The notes: generated from the letters alone by a model not told the origin. 54,676 nt of DNA from JANXVY01 sp034408685 (GCA_034408685.1 JAWXCP010000141.1:1-54676), one strand, 5' to 3'; shown: positions 8,199 through 16,570, counted from the first letter of the stretch. Numbers and translations are program-made.

Positions 8199-8390
8199 TT
8201 ACTTGGTGTCGACGATGCGGACCATGTGCCCGACCTTCGTCAGCATGCCGCGGACCGATGGCGTGTCCTCGACCTCGCGGCGGCGGTTCATCTTGTTGAG
8301 GCCAAGACCCTTCAACGTTGCCAACTGGTCTTCCGGCCGTCGCGCCGGGCTCGCATATTGCTCGATCGTAATCGTCTTTTTGCCAGCCAT
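8199..8390 (-). CDS. rpmD: 50S ribosomal protein L30 (uL30)
   Basis: This is a 63-residue small protein with the uL30 pattern: KTITIEQYASPARRPEDQ, TLKGLGLNKMNR and MLTKVGHMVRIVD. The ATG at 8388-8390 is the family start; the frame runs open to 8429. It lies between rpsE and rplO as expected in the spc operon. Confidence 0.95.
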   Translation of the reverse strand: MAGKKTITIEQYASPARRPEDQLATLKGLGLNKMNRRREVEDTPSVRGMLTKVGHMVRIVDTK

Positions 8391-8449
8391 GGCCCGTCCT
8401 CGATTTCTGTCATACGGCCGTGCGTTCATCGCCGGCTTCGTTGTCGTGA

Positions 8450-9079
8450 TCAGGCTTCGACGCTGGCGCCGTCGCCTTCGGTTTCCGACGACGCGTCACG
8501 GCGGCGGGCGACGATGTCGCTCACCTTCTTGCTGCGGCGTGCGGCGACCCCACGGGGGTTTTCTTGCTCTTTCAACGCGTCGAACGTAGCCCGAACGACG
8601 TTGTAAGGGTTGGTCGACCCGAGCGACTTTGCCACGATGTCCTGTACGCCGACCATCTCGAACACGGCGCGCATGGCGCCACCCGCGATGATCCCGGTAC
8701 CGGGAGGCGCCGAGCGAACGACGACACGACCAGCGCCGTGTCGACCGGCGCTATCATGGTGGACCGTGCGGCCATCGCGCAGCGGCACGCGGATCAGCGA
8801 GCGTTTCGCCTCTTCCGTTGCCTTACGGATTGCCTCAGGAACCTCGCGCGCCTTACCGTGACCGAAGCCGACGCGGCCCTTCAGATCGCCAACGATGACC
8901 AGCGCGGCAAAACCGAAGCGCTTGCCGCCTTTGACCACCTTGGCCACGCGATTGATGCCGACCAGCTTGTCGGAAAACTCGCTGTCGACCTTCTCGTCAC
9001 GGCCGCCGCGGCCACGATCGCGCCCACCGCGATCGCGTCCACCACCACCAGACCCAGAGCCACCGGGAGCGCGTGCCAC
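8450..9079 (-). CDS. rpsE: 30S ribosomal protein S5 (uS5) with Gly/Arg/Asp-rich N-terminal tail
   Basis: The 209-residue protein lines the mRNA entry channel and the decoding region. The core shows INRVAKVVKGGKRFGFAALV, GRVGFGHGKAREVPEAIRKA, GAGRVVVRSAPPGTGIIAGG and STNPYNVVRATFDAL. The first roughly 28 residues are a low-complexity GGSGSGGGG-RDRGGRDRGRGGRDEK-type tail. The start is the GTG at 9077-9079 with AAGGA upstream. S3, encoded nearby, carries a similar R/D/G-rich tail at its other end. Confidence 0.96.
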   Translation of the reverse strand: MARAPGGSGSGGGGRDRGGRDRGRGGRDEKVDSEFSDKLVGINRVAKVVKGGKRFGFAALVIVGDLKGRVGFGHGKAREVPEAIRKATEEAKRSLIRVPLRDGRTVHHDSAGRHGAGRVVVRSAPPGTGIIAGGAMRAVFEMVGVQDIVAKSLGSTNPYNVVRATFDALKEQENPRGVAARRSKKVSDIVARRRDASSETEGDGASVEA

Positions 9080-9148
9080 TGCCTTCGTCCTTTCAAGTCC
9101 TGCCCGGCGAAAGACTGCCGCAGCGAAATTTTTCGAAGTTCACGTTCG

Positions 9149-9508
9149 TCAGAAGTCGAGGCCGCCCTCACGAGCGGCATCGGCGAGCGCCTTGATGCGC
9201 CCGTGATAGATATAGGCCCCACGGTCGAACACGACGGCTTTCACGCCCGCCTGGATCGCCCGCTCGGCAACGAGTTTCCCGACCGCAGCCGCAGCTGCAG
9301 TATCGGCACCCGTCTTGAGCGCACCCTTCAAGTCCTTCTCGATGGTCGAGGCGGCGGCCAACGTCCGGCCGGCCTCGTCATCGATGACCTGAGCATAGAT
9401 ATGCTCCGACGAGCGGTACACCGTCAGCCGCGGGCGGCCACCGGATTTTGCTTTGAGCGTCTTGCGAACCCGCAGCTTGCGCTTGTGGATTGATTTCTGC
9501 GTCGCCAT
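9149..9508 (-). CDS. rplR: 50S ribosomal protein L18 (uL18)
   Basis: This is the 119-residue 5S rRNA-binding protein, with RPRLTVYRSSEHIYAQVIDD, GKLVAERA and VVFDRGAYIYHGRIKALADA. Length and ends match the family. It starts 11 nt after the rplF stop, consistent with co-translation, and rpsE follows after 69 bp. Confidence 0.97.
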   Translation of the reverse strand: MATQKSIHKRKLRVRKTLKAKSGGRPRLTVYRSSEHIYAQVIDDEAGRTLAAASTIEKDLKGALKTGADTAAAAAVGKLVAERAIQAGVKAVVFDRGAYIYHGRIKALADAAREGGLDF

Positions 9509-9519
9509 GGCGGCCGTCC

Positions 9520-10062
9520 TTATTTCTTCTTGCCTTCCTTGCGGAAGATGTATTCGCCCTGATACCGGATGCCCTTACCCTGGTAGGGCTCGGGCGGACG
9601 ATAGCTGCGGATGTCGGCGGCGACCTGCCCGACAAGCTGCTTGTCGATACCGGCAACCGTGATAATTTCCTGCTTGGCACCGGCGACCTTGACGTCGATG
9701 CCGGCAGGGATTGCATGCACGACCTCATGGCTGAACCCGATCTGGAGTTGCAGCTGGTCCTTTGCCTTCATCGCCGCGCGGAAACCCACGCCTTGAATTT
9801 CAAGCACTTGCGCGTAGCCATCGGTAACGCCCTTGACCAGGTTGGCCACCCGCGTCCGCGACATGCCCCACATGGCGCGTGCCGTCTTCGTGTCCGAGCG
9901 CATCGTGAGTGTAATGCCGTCGGCCGTCTTCTCGACCTTCAACTCGTCAGGGACACGGAACGACAGTTCGCCCTTGGGACCCTTCATACTGACAAGCTGG
10001 CCAGCAATCGTCGCCGTCACATTGGACGGGACGGGAACCGGCTTTTTTCCGATGCGCGACAT
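9520..10062 (-). CDS. rplF: 50S ribosomal protein L6 (uL6)
   Basis: This is a 180-residue two-domain protein near the sarcin-ricin loop. The N-terminus MSRIGKKPVPVPSNVTATI, the central VKGVTDGYAQVLEIQGVGF and the C-terminal RPPEPYQGKGIRYQGE are characteristic. The ATG at 10060-10062 is used because the upstream extension to 10119 is not family sequence. It lies between rpsH and rplR. Confidence 0.97.
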   Translation of the reverse strand: MSRIGKKPVPVPSNVTATIAGQLVSMKGPKGELSFRVPDELKVEKTADGITLTMRSDTKTARAMWGMSRTRVANLVKGVTDGYAQVLEIQGVGFRAAMKAKDQLQLQIGFSHEVVHAIPAGIDVKVAGAKQEIITVAGIDKQLVGQVAADIRSYRPPEPYQGKGIRYQGEYIFRKEGKKK

Positions 10063-10090
10063 GGCTGACCTGGGCTTACCTAAAACGGCG

Positions 10091-10489
10091 TTAGAAGATG
10101 TTGCAGAGAACTTCGCCACCGACGTTCTCTTCGCGAGCGCGCGTGTCCGACATCACGCCCTTGGGCGTTGACACGATCGCGACGCCGAGACCGTTGGCGA
10201 CGGGGATCAGCTGCTTGACTGGCGAGTAGACGCGGCGGCCAGGCTTCGACACCCGCTCGATTTCTTTGATCGCTGGCTGACCATTGTAATATTTCAGCTC
10301 GATCTCGATTTCGGGCAGGCCGTCCTTGGGCTCCAGCCGCGTGTAACCGCGGATGTATCCCTCTTCCTGCAACACATCGAGCACGCGAGCGCGCATCGTC
10401 GAGGCCGGAGTGCGGACCTTTGGGCGGCGGCGAGCCAGCGCATTGCGAATACGCGTGAGCATGTCACCGATAGGATCGTTCATAGCCAT
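10091..10489 (-). CDS. rpsH: 30S ribosomal protein S8 (uS8)
   Basis: This 132-residue protein binds helix 21 of 16S rRNA and in E. coli also represses the spc operon. Visible marks are NDPIGDMLTRIRNA, the VLQEEGYIRGY segment and STPKGVMSDTRAREENVGGEVLC. Two starts, M1 and M3, are possible; M1 is listed. It starts 13 nt after the rpsN stop. Confidence 0.97.
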   Translation of the reverse strand: MAMNDPIGDMLTRIRNALARRRPKVRTPASTMRARVLDVLQEEGYIRGYTRLEPKDGLPEIEIELKYYNGQPAIKEIERVSKPGRRVYSPVKQLIPVANGLGVAIVSTPKGVMSDTRAREENVGGEVLCNIF

Positions 10490-10502
10490 CTTTCGATCCT
10501 CC

Positions 10503-10808
10503 TTACCAGCTGGCCTTGACCATGCCGGGGATCAGCCCCTGAGTTGCGAGTTCGCGCAGCTGATTGCGGCACAGACGAAGCTTCCGGTAATAGCCGCGTG
10601 AACGGCCCGTCAGCTCACAGCGATTGCGAATGCGGGTCTTTGACCCGTTACGCGGCATCTCGGCGAGCTTCAGTTGCGCGGCGAACCGCTCCTCAACCGG
10701 GCGTTTCAGGTCGGTCGTGACCGCCTTCAACCGCGCACGCTTGGGGGCGTACTGCGCCGTGAGCTTACGCCGACGCTTATTCTTCTCAGTGGAGCTGACC
10801 TTGGACAT
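10503..10808 (-). CDS. rpsN: 30S ribosomal protein S14 (uS14), zinc-free type
   Basis: The 101-residue protein is the long, C-minus form of uS14. It has the C-terminal RNRCELTGRSRGYYRKLRLCRNQLRELA pattern (split here by family) and lacks the paired CxxC zinc ligands of the short form. A Lys/Arg-rich N-terminus follows MSKVSSTEKNK. It sits in the usual place between rplE and rpsH. Confidence 0.96.
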   Translation of the reverse strand: MSKVSSTEKNKRRRKLTAQYAPKRARLKAVTTDLKRPVEERFAAQLKLAEMPRNGSKTRIRNRCELTGRSRGYYRKLRLCRNQLRELATQGLIPGMVKASW

Positions 10809-10847
10809 GCCGTTCTCCTGACGCCGTTGTGACGGGCGTCACACCTT

Positions 10848-11543
10848 TCACTTCCGGAATGGAACATTGAACCCGCGAAGCAGTTCGCGGGCCTCGTCAT
10901 CGCTGGCGGCCGTGGTACATATGATCACGTCCATGCCGAGTACGCCCTGCTCCACCGCCTTGTCGTAATCGACCTCGGGGAAGATGACGTGCTCTTTGAT
11001 ACCGCAAGCATAGTTGCCGCGGCCGTCGAAGCTCTTCGGGTTCAGGCCGCGGAAGTCTTTCACGCGCGGCAGCGCGATCGTGACGAAGCGGTCGATGAAC
11101 TCGTACATACGTGCGCCACGCAGCGTGACTTTGGCACCGATCGGCATGCCTTCGCGCAGCTTGAACGTCGAGACCGACGTTTTGGCGCGCGTGACAACCG
11201 GTTTCTGGCCGGAGATCAACGCGAGGTCGCCTGCGGCGTGGTCAACGGCCTTGCGGTCGTTCACGCCTTCACCGACACCCATGTTGAGCACGATCTTGTC
11301 GAGACGCGGCACCTGCATCGGATTGGCGTAGCCGAACTTCTCGGCCAATTCCTTACGGACCGTGGCGTCGTAGTGCGACTTCATCCGCGGGACATAGTCC
11401 TTCGGACGCGTAAAATTGCGCGGCTCGGTGTTGACCGGCGCCTGAGCCTTGCCGCCACCCTTGCCTTTACCCGCTGACCCGCCACTCTTGGCTGGGCCAC
11501 CAGCTGCGGGCTTACCGCCCGCTTTGCCCTTCTCGCCAGCCAT
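10848..11543 (-). CDS. rplE: 50S ribosomal protein L5 (uL5) with Gly/Lys/Ala-rich N-terminal extension
   Basis: The core from about residue 50 is standard uL5 of the 5S rRNA domain: ARLDK-type VPRLDKIVLNMGVGEG, KPVVTRAKTSVSTFKLREG, RGARMYEFIDRFVTIALPRVKDFRG and HVIFPEVDYDK. The first roughly 45 residues (AGEKGKAGGKPAAGGPAKSG and on) are a low-complexity basic extension. The 231-residue total is about 45-50 longer than usual. The ATG overlaps the rplX stop as TGATG, which supports this start and hence the extension being translated. Confidence 0.95.
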   Translation of the reverse strand: MAGEKGKAGGKPAAGGPAKSGGSAGKGKGGGKAQAPVNTEPRNFTRPKDYVPRMKSHYDATVRKELAEKFGYANPMQVPRLDKIVLNMGVGEGVNDRKAVDHAAGDLALISGQKPVVTRAKTSVSTFKLREGMPIGAKVTLRGARMYEFIDRFVTIALPRVKDFRGLNPKSFDGRGNYACGIKEHVIFPEVDYDKAVEQGVLGMDVIICTTAASDDEARELLRGFNVPFRK

Positions 11544-11869
11544 CAGTTCTTCTCCGGAATGATTTCGCCGGAACGCTTCGCGAACCGGACTTTTTTGCCA
11601 TCTTCCAGGAACTTGAAGCCGATCCGCGTCGGCATTCCGTCCTTGGGATCCTCGACCATCAAGTTCGAAAGCTGAATTGGAGCTTCCTTCGAGACGATCG
11701 CGCTTTGGCGCGTTGCCGTCTGCTTTTGATGTTTGCGCACGACATTGACCCCGCGAACGACCGCGCGGTTTTCCTTCGGCAGCATTTCCAGCACCTCGCC
11801 GTGCTTGCCCTTGTCGCGACCTGTCGTCACCACGACGCGGTCACCTTTCTTGATTTTTAGCGACGCCAT
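11543..11869 (-). CDS. rplX: 50S ribosomal protein L24 (uL24)
   Basis: The 108-residue assembly-initiator protein starts with a KOW motif (IKKGDRVVVTTGRDKGKHGEV) and keeps KHQKQTATRQ and IGFKFLEDGKKVRFAKRSGE. It is joined at both ends by one-base overlaps: TAATG with rplN upstream and TGATG with rplE downstream. These overlaps fix both boundaries. Confidence 0.97.
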   Translation of the reverse strand: MASLKIKKGDRVVVTTGRDKGKHGEVLEMLPKENRAVVRGVNVVRKHQKQTATRQSAIVSKEAPIQLSNLMVEDPKDGMPTRIGFKFLEDGKKVRFAKRSGEIIPEKN

Positions 11870-12237
11870 TACAGCACCTCCGGCGCGAGCGAGACGATCT
11901 TCATGTGGTTGCGGGCGCGCAGTTCGCGGGTCACGGGCCCGAAGATGCGGGTCCCGATCGGCTCGCCCTGGTTATTAATCAGGACGGCTGCATTGCGGTC
12001 GAACCGGATCAGCGAACCGTCGGGGCGACGCACGCCCTTGGCGACGCGGACCACGACGGCTTTCATGACCTGGCCCTTCTTGACGCGGCCCTTCGGCACA
12101 GCTTCCTGAACGGCAACCACGATGATGTCCCCGATCGTCGCATACTTGCGCTTCGATCCGCCGAGCACCTTGATGCACTGAACGCGACGCGCGCCGGAGT
12201 TATCCGCGACGTCTAGGTTCGTTTCCATCTGGATCAT
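11869..12237 (-). CDS. rplN: 50S ribosomal protein L14 (uL14)
   Basis: The 122-residue protein forms intersubunit bridges B5/B8. Visible marks are MIQMETNLDVADNSGARR, GDIIVVAVQEAVPKG, VVVRVAKGVRRPDGS and GTRIFGPVTRELR. It has the standard 122-residue length. The start at 12237 follows rpsQ by about 100 bp. Confidence 0.97.
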   Translation of the reverse strand: MIQMETNLDVADNSGARRVQCIKVLGGSKRKYATIGDIIVVAVQEAVPKGRVKKGQVMKAVVVRVAKGVRRPDGSLIRFDRNAAVLINNQGEPIGTRIFGPVTRELRARNHMKIVSLAPEVL

Positions 12238-12338
12238 CGGTGTCGTCCTCTCGAATGTGCTGCGAGCCGGCTACCGGAGGATCCGGTGCGTCTCAGCGAT
12301 GTCTCGTCCGACCGTTCAAAACTGCCGTCTTGCCGTCA

Positions 12339-12584
12339 CTAACCCGTCACGCCCGTCTTGCCGACCACGACCCATCGCTTGTTCTTCGAGATTGGCGCGC
12401 TCTCGATAATGTCGACCTGGTCGCCGACCTTGAACACGTTCGCCTCGTCGTGGGCGTGGTACTTTTTCGAGCGTCGCACTGTCTTACGAAACAGCGGATG
12501 CGTGTAGCGTCGCTCGACGGAGACCACGATGGTCTTGTCGTTCTTGTCGGAAACCACGACGCCTTGCAGGATGCGTTTGGGCAT
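12339..12584 (-). CDS. rpsQ: 30S ribosomal protein S17 (uS17)
   Basis: The 81-residue OB-fold protein is recognised by LQGVVVSDKNDKTIVVSVER, HPLFRKTVRRSKKYHAHDE and VGDQVDIIESAPISKNKRW. It starts 13 nt after the rpmC stop. Length and ends are normal. Confidence 0.97.
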   Translation of the reverse strand: MPKRILQGVVVSDKNDKTIVVSVERRYTHPLFRKTVRRSKKYHAHDEANVFKVGDQVDIIESAPISKNKRWVVVGKTGVTG

Positions 12585-12597
12585 ATCTTCTTTTCCT

Positions 12598-12822
12598 TCA
12601 GGCCGTCTTGGCCGGCTTGGTGGTCGACCCCGACCGCTTTTCCTCAGCGACCGTCAGGACGCGTGCGATGTCGCGACGAACCTGACGGATCTGCGACGTG
12701 TTCTCGATCTGGCCCGAAGCAACCTGAAAGCGCAGATTGAACTGCTCCTTCTTCAGCAGACCAAGCTGCAGATCGAGTTGATCGAGCGTCATCTTACGAA
12801 TGTCTTCAATACCGATGGCCAT
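12598..12822 (-). CDS. rpmC: 50S ribosomal protein L29 (uL29)
   Basis: This is a 74-residue two-helix protein at the exit tunnel, with MTLDQLDLQLGLLKKEQFNL and RQVRRDIARVLTV. The ATG at 12820-12822 has GAGGA upstream and is preferred to the one at 12837, which would overlap rplP. A short Lys/Ser/Thr tail follows the core. Confidence 0.95.
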   Translation of the reverse strand: MAIGIEDIRKMTLDQLDLQLGLLKKEQFNLRFQVASGQIENTSQIRQVRRDIARVLTVAEEKRSGSTTKPAKTA

Positions 12823-12833
12823 GGTGCCGATCC

Positions 12834-13244
12834 TCAACCGATACGCGTCACGATGCGCGTCTTGATACCGAGCTTGGCCGACCCAAGCTCCAACGCTTCG
12901 CGCGCAACCGTGTCGGTCACGCCGTCGAGTTCGAACATGATGCGGCCCGGTTTGACGCGCGCAGCCCAGAATTCGATGCTACCTTTGCCTGAACCCATTC
13001 GGACTTCGGCTGGCTTCTTTGTTACAGGCACGTCTGGAAAAATGCGGATCCAGACGCGGCCAGCGCGCTTCATATGACGCGTGATGGCGCGGCGAGCCGC
13101 CTCGATCTGACGAGCCGTCACGCGCTCAGGCGCCATCGCTTTCAGGCCGTGCGAGCCGAAGTTCAAGGTTGTACCGCCCTTGGCAGCGCCCTTGATCCGG
13201 CCCTTGAAGACCTTGCGAAATTTCGTCTTCTTTGGTTGCAGCAT
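12834..13244 (-). CDS. rplP: 50S ribosomal protein L16 (uL16)
   Basis: The 136-residue protein near the A site shows MLQPKKTKFRKVFKGRIKG, the ITRHMKRAGRVWIRIFPDVP segment and GSGKGSIEFWAARVKPGRIM. It is complete and normal in length. It is placed between rpsC and rpmC in the S10 operon order. Confidence 0.97.
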   Translation of the reverse strand: MLQPKKTKFRKVFKGRIKGAAKGGTTLNFGSHGLKAMAPERVTARQIEAARRAITRHMKRAGRVWIRIFPDVPVTKKPAEVRMGSGKGSIEFWAARVKPGRIMFELDGVTDTVAREALELGSAKLGIKTRIVTRIG

Positions 13245-13293
13245 CGTCTGATCCTATCCGGCTGGCCAAACACACGTCTGGCAAGCGCTGCCC

Positions 13294-14076
13294 TCAAGTC
13301 TGTTGTTCGCCACGGTTGTCGCCACCGCCACCACCGCGCGGACCACGGTCGCGCCGGTCGCGGCGATCGCCACGGTCGTCATCCCGGCGGCGCCCGCCGC
13401 CCGTATCTGGACCTTCGAGCGATTTCCGCTCGGAGGCCATCGGATCATGTTCCATGATCTCGCCCTTGAAGATCCAAACCTTGATGCCGATAACACCATA
13501 GGCGGTCTGGGCGAGGCCGTAACCAAAGTCGATGTCGGCGCGCAGCGTATGAAGCGGCACGCGACCCTCGCGGTACCATTCGGTCCGCGCGATTTCAGCT
13601 CCACCCAACCGGCCAGCGACGTTGATGCGGATGCCGACGGCGCCAGCGCGTAGCGCGGCCTGAACGGCGCGCTTCATGGCTCGGCGGAACGCGATGCGCT
13701 TCTCGAGCTGCTGGGCGATACCATCGGCAACGAGCGTCGCATCGATTTCTGGCTTGCGGATCTCAACAATGTTGAGGTGAACCTCAGAACTTGTCAGACG
13801 GGCCAAGTCGCTGCGCATCTTCTCGATGTCGCTGCCCTTCTTGCCGATCAGCACGCCGGGGCGGCCGGTGTGGACCGACACACGGCATTTCTTGTGCGGA
13901 CGCTCGACAACGACCTTCGCGATCGACGCTTGGCGCGCCATCTTCATCACGTGGTCGCGGATCTTGAGGTCTTCGTGCAGCAGACGGCCATACTCGGCGC
14001 GACCGGCGAACCAGCGCGAGTTCCACGTCCGGTTGATACCGACGCGAAGGCCGATCGGGTTGGCTTTTTGACCCAT
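13294..14076 (-). CDS. rpsC: 30S ribosomal protein S3 (uS3) with Arg/Asp/Gly-rich C-terminal tail
   Basis: The 260-residue protein lines the mRNA entry tunnel and has KH and C-terminal domains: MGQKANPIGLRVGINRTW, GRPGVLIGKKGSDIEK (KH loop) and GVIGIKVWIFKGE. The last roughly 40 residues are a low-complexity R/D/G tail (GGGRRRDDDRGDRRDRRDR and on), longer than in E. coli. The ATG at 14074-14076 is the family start, one base after the rplV stop. Confidence 0.96.
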   Translation of the reverse strand: MGQKANPIGLRVGINRTWNSRWFAGRAEYGRLLHEDLKIRDHVMKMARQASIAKVVVERPHKKCRVSVHTGRPGVLIGKKGSDIEKMRSDLARLTSSEVHLNIVEIRKPEIDATLVADGIAQQLEKRIAFRRAMKRAVQAALRAGAVGIRINVAGRLGGAEIARTEWYREGRVPLHTLRADIDFGYGLAQTAYGVIGIKVWIFKGEIMEHDPMASERKSLEGPDTGGGRRRDDDRGDRRDRRDRGPRGGGGGDNRGEQQT

Positions 14077-14077
14077 G

Positions 14078-14512
14078 TTACACGGCCTCCTTGGCGTCCA
14101 CACGCGACGAGACGCGGCGGCGTTTCTTGACGAGCTTGTCCTCGTCGACCTCGCGAACGACGACCGTGATCTGGGCAAACGGCTTTTCGATCGGTCCGGA
14201 GCGGCCACGGCCGCGCGCGTGCATCCGTTTGATCGTGAGGTTCTTGCCGACGTAGGCTTCCGAAACGATCAGGCTGTCGACGTCGAGACCGTGGTTGTTC
14301 TCGGCATTCGCAACGGCCGAGATCACGCATTTGCGGACCTGATCGGCGATGCGCTTGCGCGAAAACTCAAGGTCGGCGATCGCAGACTGAACGTTCTTGC
14401 CGCGGATCATCTCCGCGAGCAGGTTCAACTTGCGCGGCGACACACGGAGGTTAGATGCGACGGCGCGAGCCTCGCTGTCGGGAAGTGCGCGCGGGTGCTT
14501 AGGCTTGCCCAT
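14078..14512 (-). CDS. rplV: 50S ribosomal protein L22 (uL22)
   Basis: This 144-residue tunnel-wall protein is recognised by ASNLRVSPRKLNLLAEMIRG, ADLEFSRKRIADQVRKCV and the beta-hairpin MHARGRGRSGPIEKPF. A short C-terminal tail follows. The start is the ATG at 14510-14512, one base from the rpsS stop. Confidence 0.97.
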   Translation of the reverse strand: MGKPKHPRALPDSEARAVASNLRVSPRKLNLLAEMIRGKNVQSAIADLEFSRKRIADQVRKCVISAVANAENNHGLDVDSLIVSEAYVGKNLTIKRMHARGRGRSGPIEKPFAQITVVVREVDEDKLVKKRRRVSSRVDAKEAV

Positions 14513-14513
14513 T

Positions 14514-14792
14514 TTACTTCCTCGTCGCCTTCTTGTCGCCGCCGTGACCCGGGAACGTCCGGGTCGGCGCAAATTCACCGAACTTGTGGCCGATCATGTC
14601 CTCGGTCACGTTGACTGGAACATGCTTCTGACCGTTGTGCACGCCGAACGTCAGCCCCACGAACTGAGGCAGGATCGTCGAGCGACGGCTCCACGTCTTG
14701 ATCACTTCGTTGCGTCCCGAACCACGGACCCTATCTGCTTTCTTGAGCAGATAACCGTCGATGAACGGACCCTTCCAAACCGAACGTGCCAC
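14514..14792 (-). CDS. rpsS: 30S ribosomal protein S19 (uS19)
   Basis: The 92-residue head protein shows MARSVWKGPFIDGYLLKK, WSRRSTILPQFVGLTFGVHN and MIGHKFGEFAPTRTFPGHG. It is complete, of standard length, and lies between rplB and rplV. Confidence 0.97.
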   Translation of the reverse strand: MARSVWKGPFIDGYLLKKADRVRGSGRNEVIKTWSRRSTILPQFVGLTFGVHNGQKHVPVNVTEDMIGHKFGEFAPTRTFPGHGGDKKATRK

Positions 14793-14830
14793 CTAAAACC
14801 TCCTCACGTCGTCCACCACACCGCCTGCCA

Positions 14831-15649
14831 TCACGCCTTGCTGCGGGCGCGGATGATGAACTTGTCCGTCGTCTTATTCTTACGTGTCTTGTAGCCCTTC
14901 GTCGGCTTGCCCCACGGGGTCGCCCAGTGCTTGCCACCCTTGGTACGGCCACCGTTGGGGTGGTCGACCGGGTTCATAGCAATCGAGCGAACCGTCGGGC
15001 GCGTACCCTTCCAACGGGTACGGCCAGCCTTACCCGTGACCTGGTTCGAATGGTCCGGGTTCGACACAGCGCCGATCGAAGCCATGCAGTCGGCTCTGAT
15101 CTTGCGCGTCTCACCCGACATCAACTTGAGCACGGCCCAGCCGCCGTCACGGCCGACGAGCTGTGCAAACGACCCTGCCGAACGAGCAAGTTGCGCGCCA
15201 CGGCCCGGCTTGAGCTCGACGTTGTGGATCAGCGTACCGATCGGGATCGATTCGAGCGGCATGGCATTGCCAGGCTTGACGTCGACTTTCTGACCCGAGA
15301 TGACCTCGTCGCCAATCGCAAGCCGCTGCGGCGCGATGATGTAAGCAAGCTCGCCATCGGCGTACTTGATCAGCGCGATGAACGCCGACCGGTTGGGGTC
15401 GTATTCCAAGCGCTCGACCTTGCCGACAACGTCGTATTTCTTACGCTTGAAGTCGACAAGCCGGTACGACTGCTTATGCCCGCCGCCGATGTGGCGCGTG
15501 GTAATGCGGCCGTGGACGTTACGCCCACCCGTCTTGCGCTTGCCCTCGACAAGAACCTTGATCGGAGCCCCTTTGAAGAGGCCCGAGCGATCGACCATCA
15601 CGAGATGGCGGATGCCTGGACTGGTCGGACGGTATGTTTTGAGTGCCAT
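14831..15649 (-). CDS. rplB: 50S ribosomal protein L2 (uL2)
   Basis: The 272-residue protein sits next to the peptidyl-transferase centre. RNVHGRITTRHIGGGHKQ, AQLARSAGSFAQLVGRDG and the catalytic-centre-proximal SIAMNPVDHPNGGRTKGGKH segment are all present, with the basic C-terminus KTRKNKTTDKFIIRARSK. It starts 13 nt after rplW ends. Confidence 0.97.
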   Translation of the reverse strand: MALKTYRPTSPGIRHLVMVDRSGLFKGAPIKVLVEGKRKTGGRNVHGRITTRHIGGGHKQSYRLVDFKRKKYDVVGKVERLEYDPNRSAFIALIKYADGELAYIIAPQRLAIGDEVISGQKVDVKPGNAMPLESIPIGTLIHNVELKPGRGAQLARSAGSFAQLVGRDGGWAVLKLMSGETRKIRADCMASIGAVSNPDHSNQVTGKAGRTRWKGTRPTVRSIAMNPVDHPNGGRTKGGKHWATPWGKPTKGYKTRKNKTTDKFIIRARSKA

Positions 15650-15662
15650 GGTGCTGGTTCCG

Positions 15663-15953
15663 TCAGAGCCCGGTCGTCACGTCGATCGAGTGGCCCTCGG
15701 CCAACGTCACGATCGCGCGCTTTGTGTCGGACAACAGTGCCTTGCGGCCCTTGAACGCCTTGATCTTGCCCTTGCGGACGATGGTGTTCACGGCCGTGAC
15801 TTTGACCTTGAACAGCTGCTCGACGGCAGCCTTGATCTCGGTCTTCGTTGCGGTCGGGGCAACCTTGAAGATCACTTGGTTCATCTCGGAAACCCGCGTC
15901 GCCTTTTCGGTGATCACGGGACACAAGATGACATCGTAAAGCGAATGTTTCAT
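15663..15953 (-). CDS. rplW: 50S ribosomal protein L23 (uL23)
   Basis: This is the 96-residue exit-tunnel protein and docking site for trigger factor and SRP. It shows LCPVITEKATRVSEMNQVIF, the KTEIKAAVEQLFKVKV segment and VRKGKIKAFKGRKALLSDTK. The ATG overlaps the rplD stop by 4 nt (ATGA), indicating coupling. Confidence 0.97.
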   Translation of the reverse strand: MKHSLYDVILCPVITEKATRVSEMNQVIFKVAPTATKTEIKAAVEQLFKVKVTAVNTIVRKGKIKAFKGRKALLSDTKRAIVTLAEGHSIDVTTGL

Positions 15954-16570
15954 TTGAACCGTGCCTCCAACGCCGTGATCGCGGCCCGCGTCAACACCAG
16001 CTTGCGCCGACGTAAAATGTCGTAGACGTTAATCCCCTGGATCGGCAGCACGTCGATATTCGGGATGTTCCGAGCAGCCTTTGCAAAGCCGTCGTCGAGC
16101 TCCGCACCATCGATAATCAACGCGTTCGTCGCGCCGAGTTGCTCGAGATGATCGATCAGCATCTTCGTCTTCGGCGATGCCATCTCAGCGCGATCAAGCA
16201 CGATCAACTCGCCAGCCTGCATCTTGGCCGAAAGCGCGTGGCGCAACGCCAGCGCGCGCACCTTCTTGGGCAGATCGATGGCATGGCTGCGAGGCTTTGG
16301 GCCGTGGGCCTTGCCGCCGCCGCGCCACTGCGGAACAGATTTGTCGCCGTGACGAGCGCCGCCGGTACCCTTCTGCTTGTACATTTTCTTGCCGGTGACC
16401 GTCACTTCAGAGCGGTCCTGGGCGTGATGCGTACCAGCCATCCGCTTGAGCAGCTGATAGCGCACCATACGATGCAACAAGTCAGGCCGTGACGGCAGGC
16501 CAAAGATCGCGTCGTCAAGGGCGATTGTGCCCGACGGACCCGAGCCCAGCATGTTCACTTGAGCTTCCAT
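15950..16570 (-). CDS. rplD: 50S ribosomal protein L4 (uL4)
   Basis: This tunnel-constriction protein of 206 residues also represses the S10 operon in E. coli. Visible marks are QLLKRMAGTHHAQDRSEV, KMYKQKGTGGARHGDKSVPQ and GGGKAHGPKPRSH. The start is the ATG at 16568-16570, overlapping the rplC stop as TGATG. A GTG one codon upstream is also open. It overlaps rplW downstream by 4 nt. Confidence 0.97.
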   Translation of the reverse strand: MEAQVNMLGSGPSGTIALDDAIFGLPSRPDLLHRMVRYQLLKRMAGTHHAQDRSEVTVTGKKMYKQKGTGGARHGDKSVPQWRGGGKAHGPKPRSHAIDLPKKVRALALRHALSAKMQAGELIVLDRAEMASPKTKMLIDHLEQLGATNALIIDGAELDDGFAKAARNIPNIDVLPIQGINVYDILRRRKLVLTRAAITALEARFK

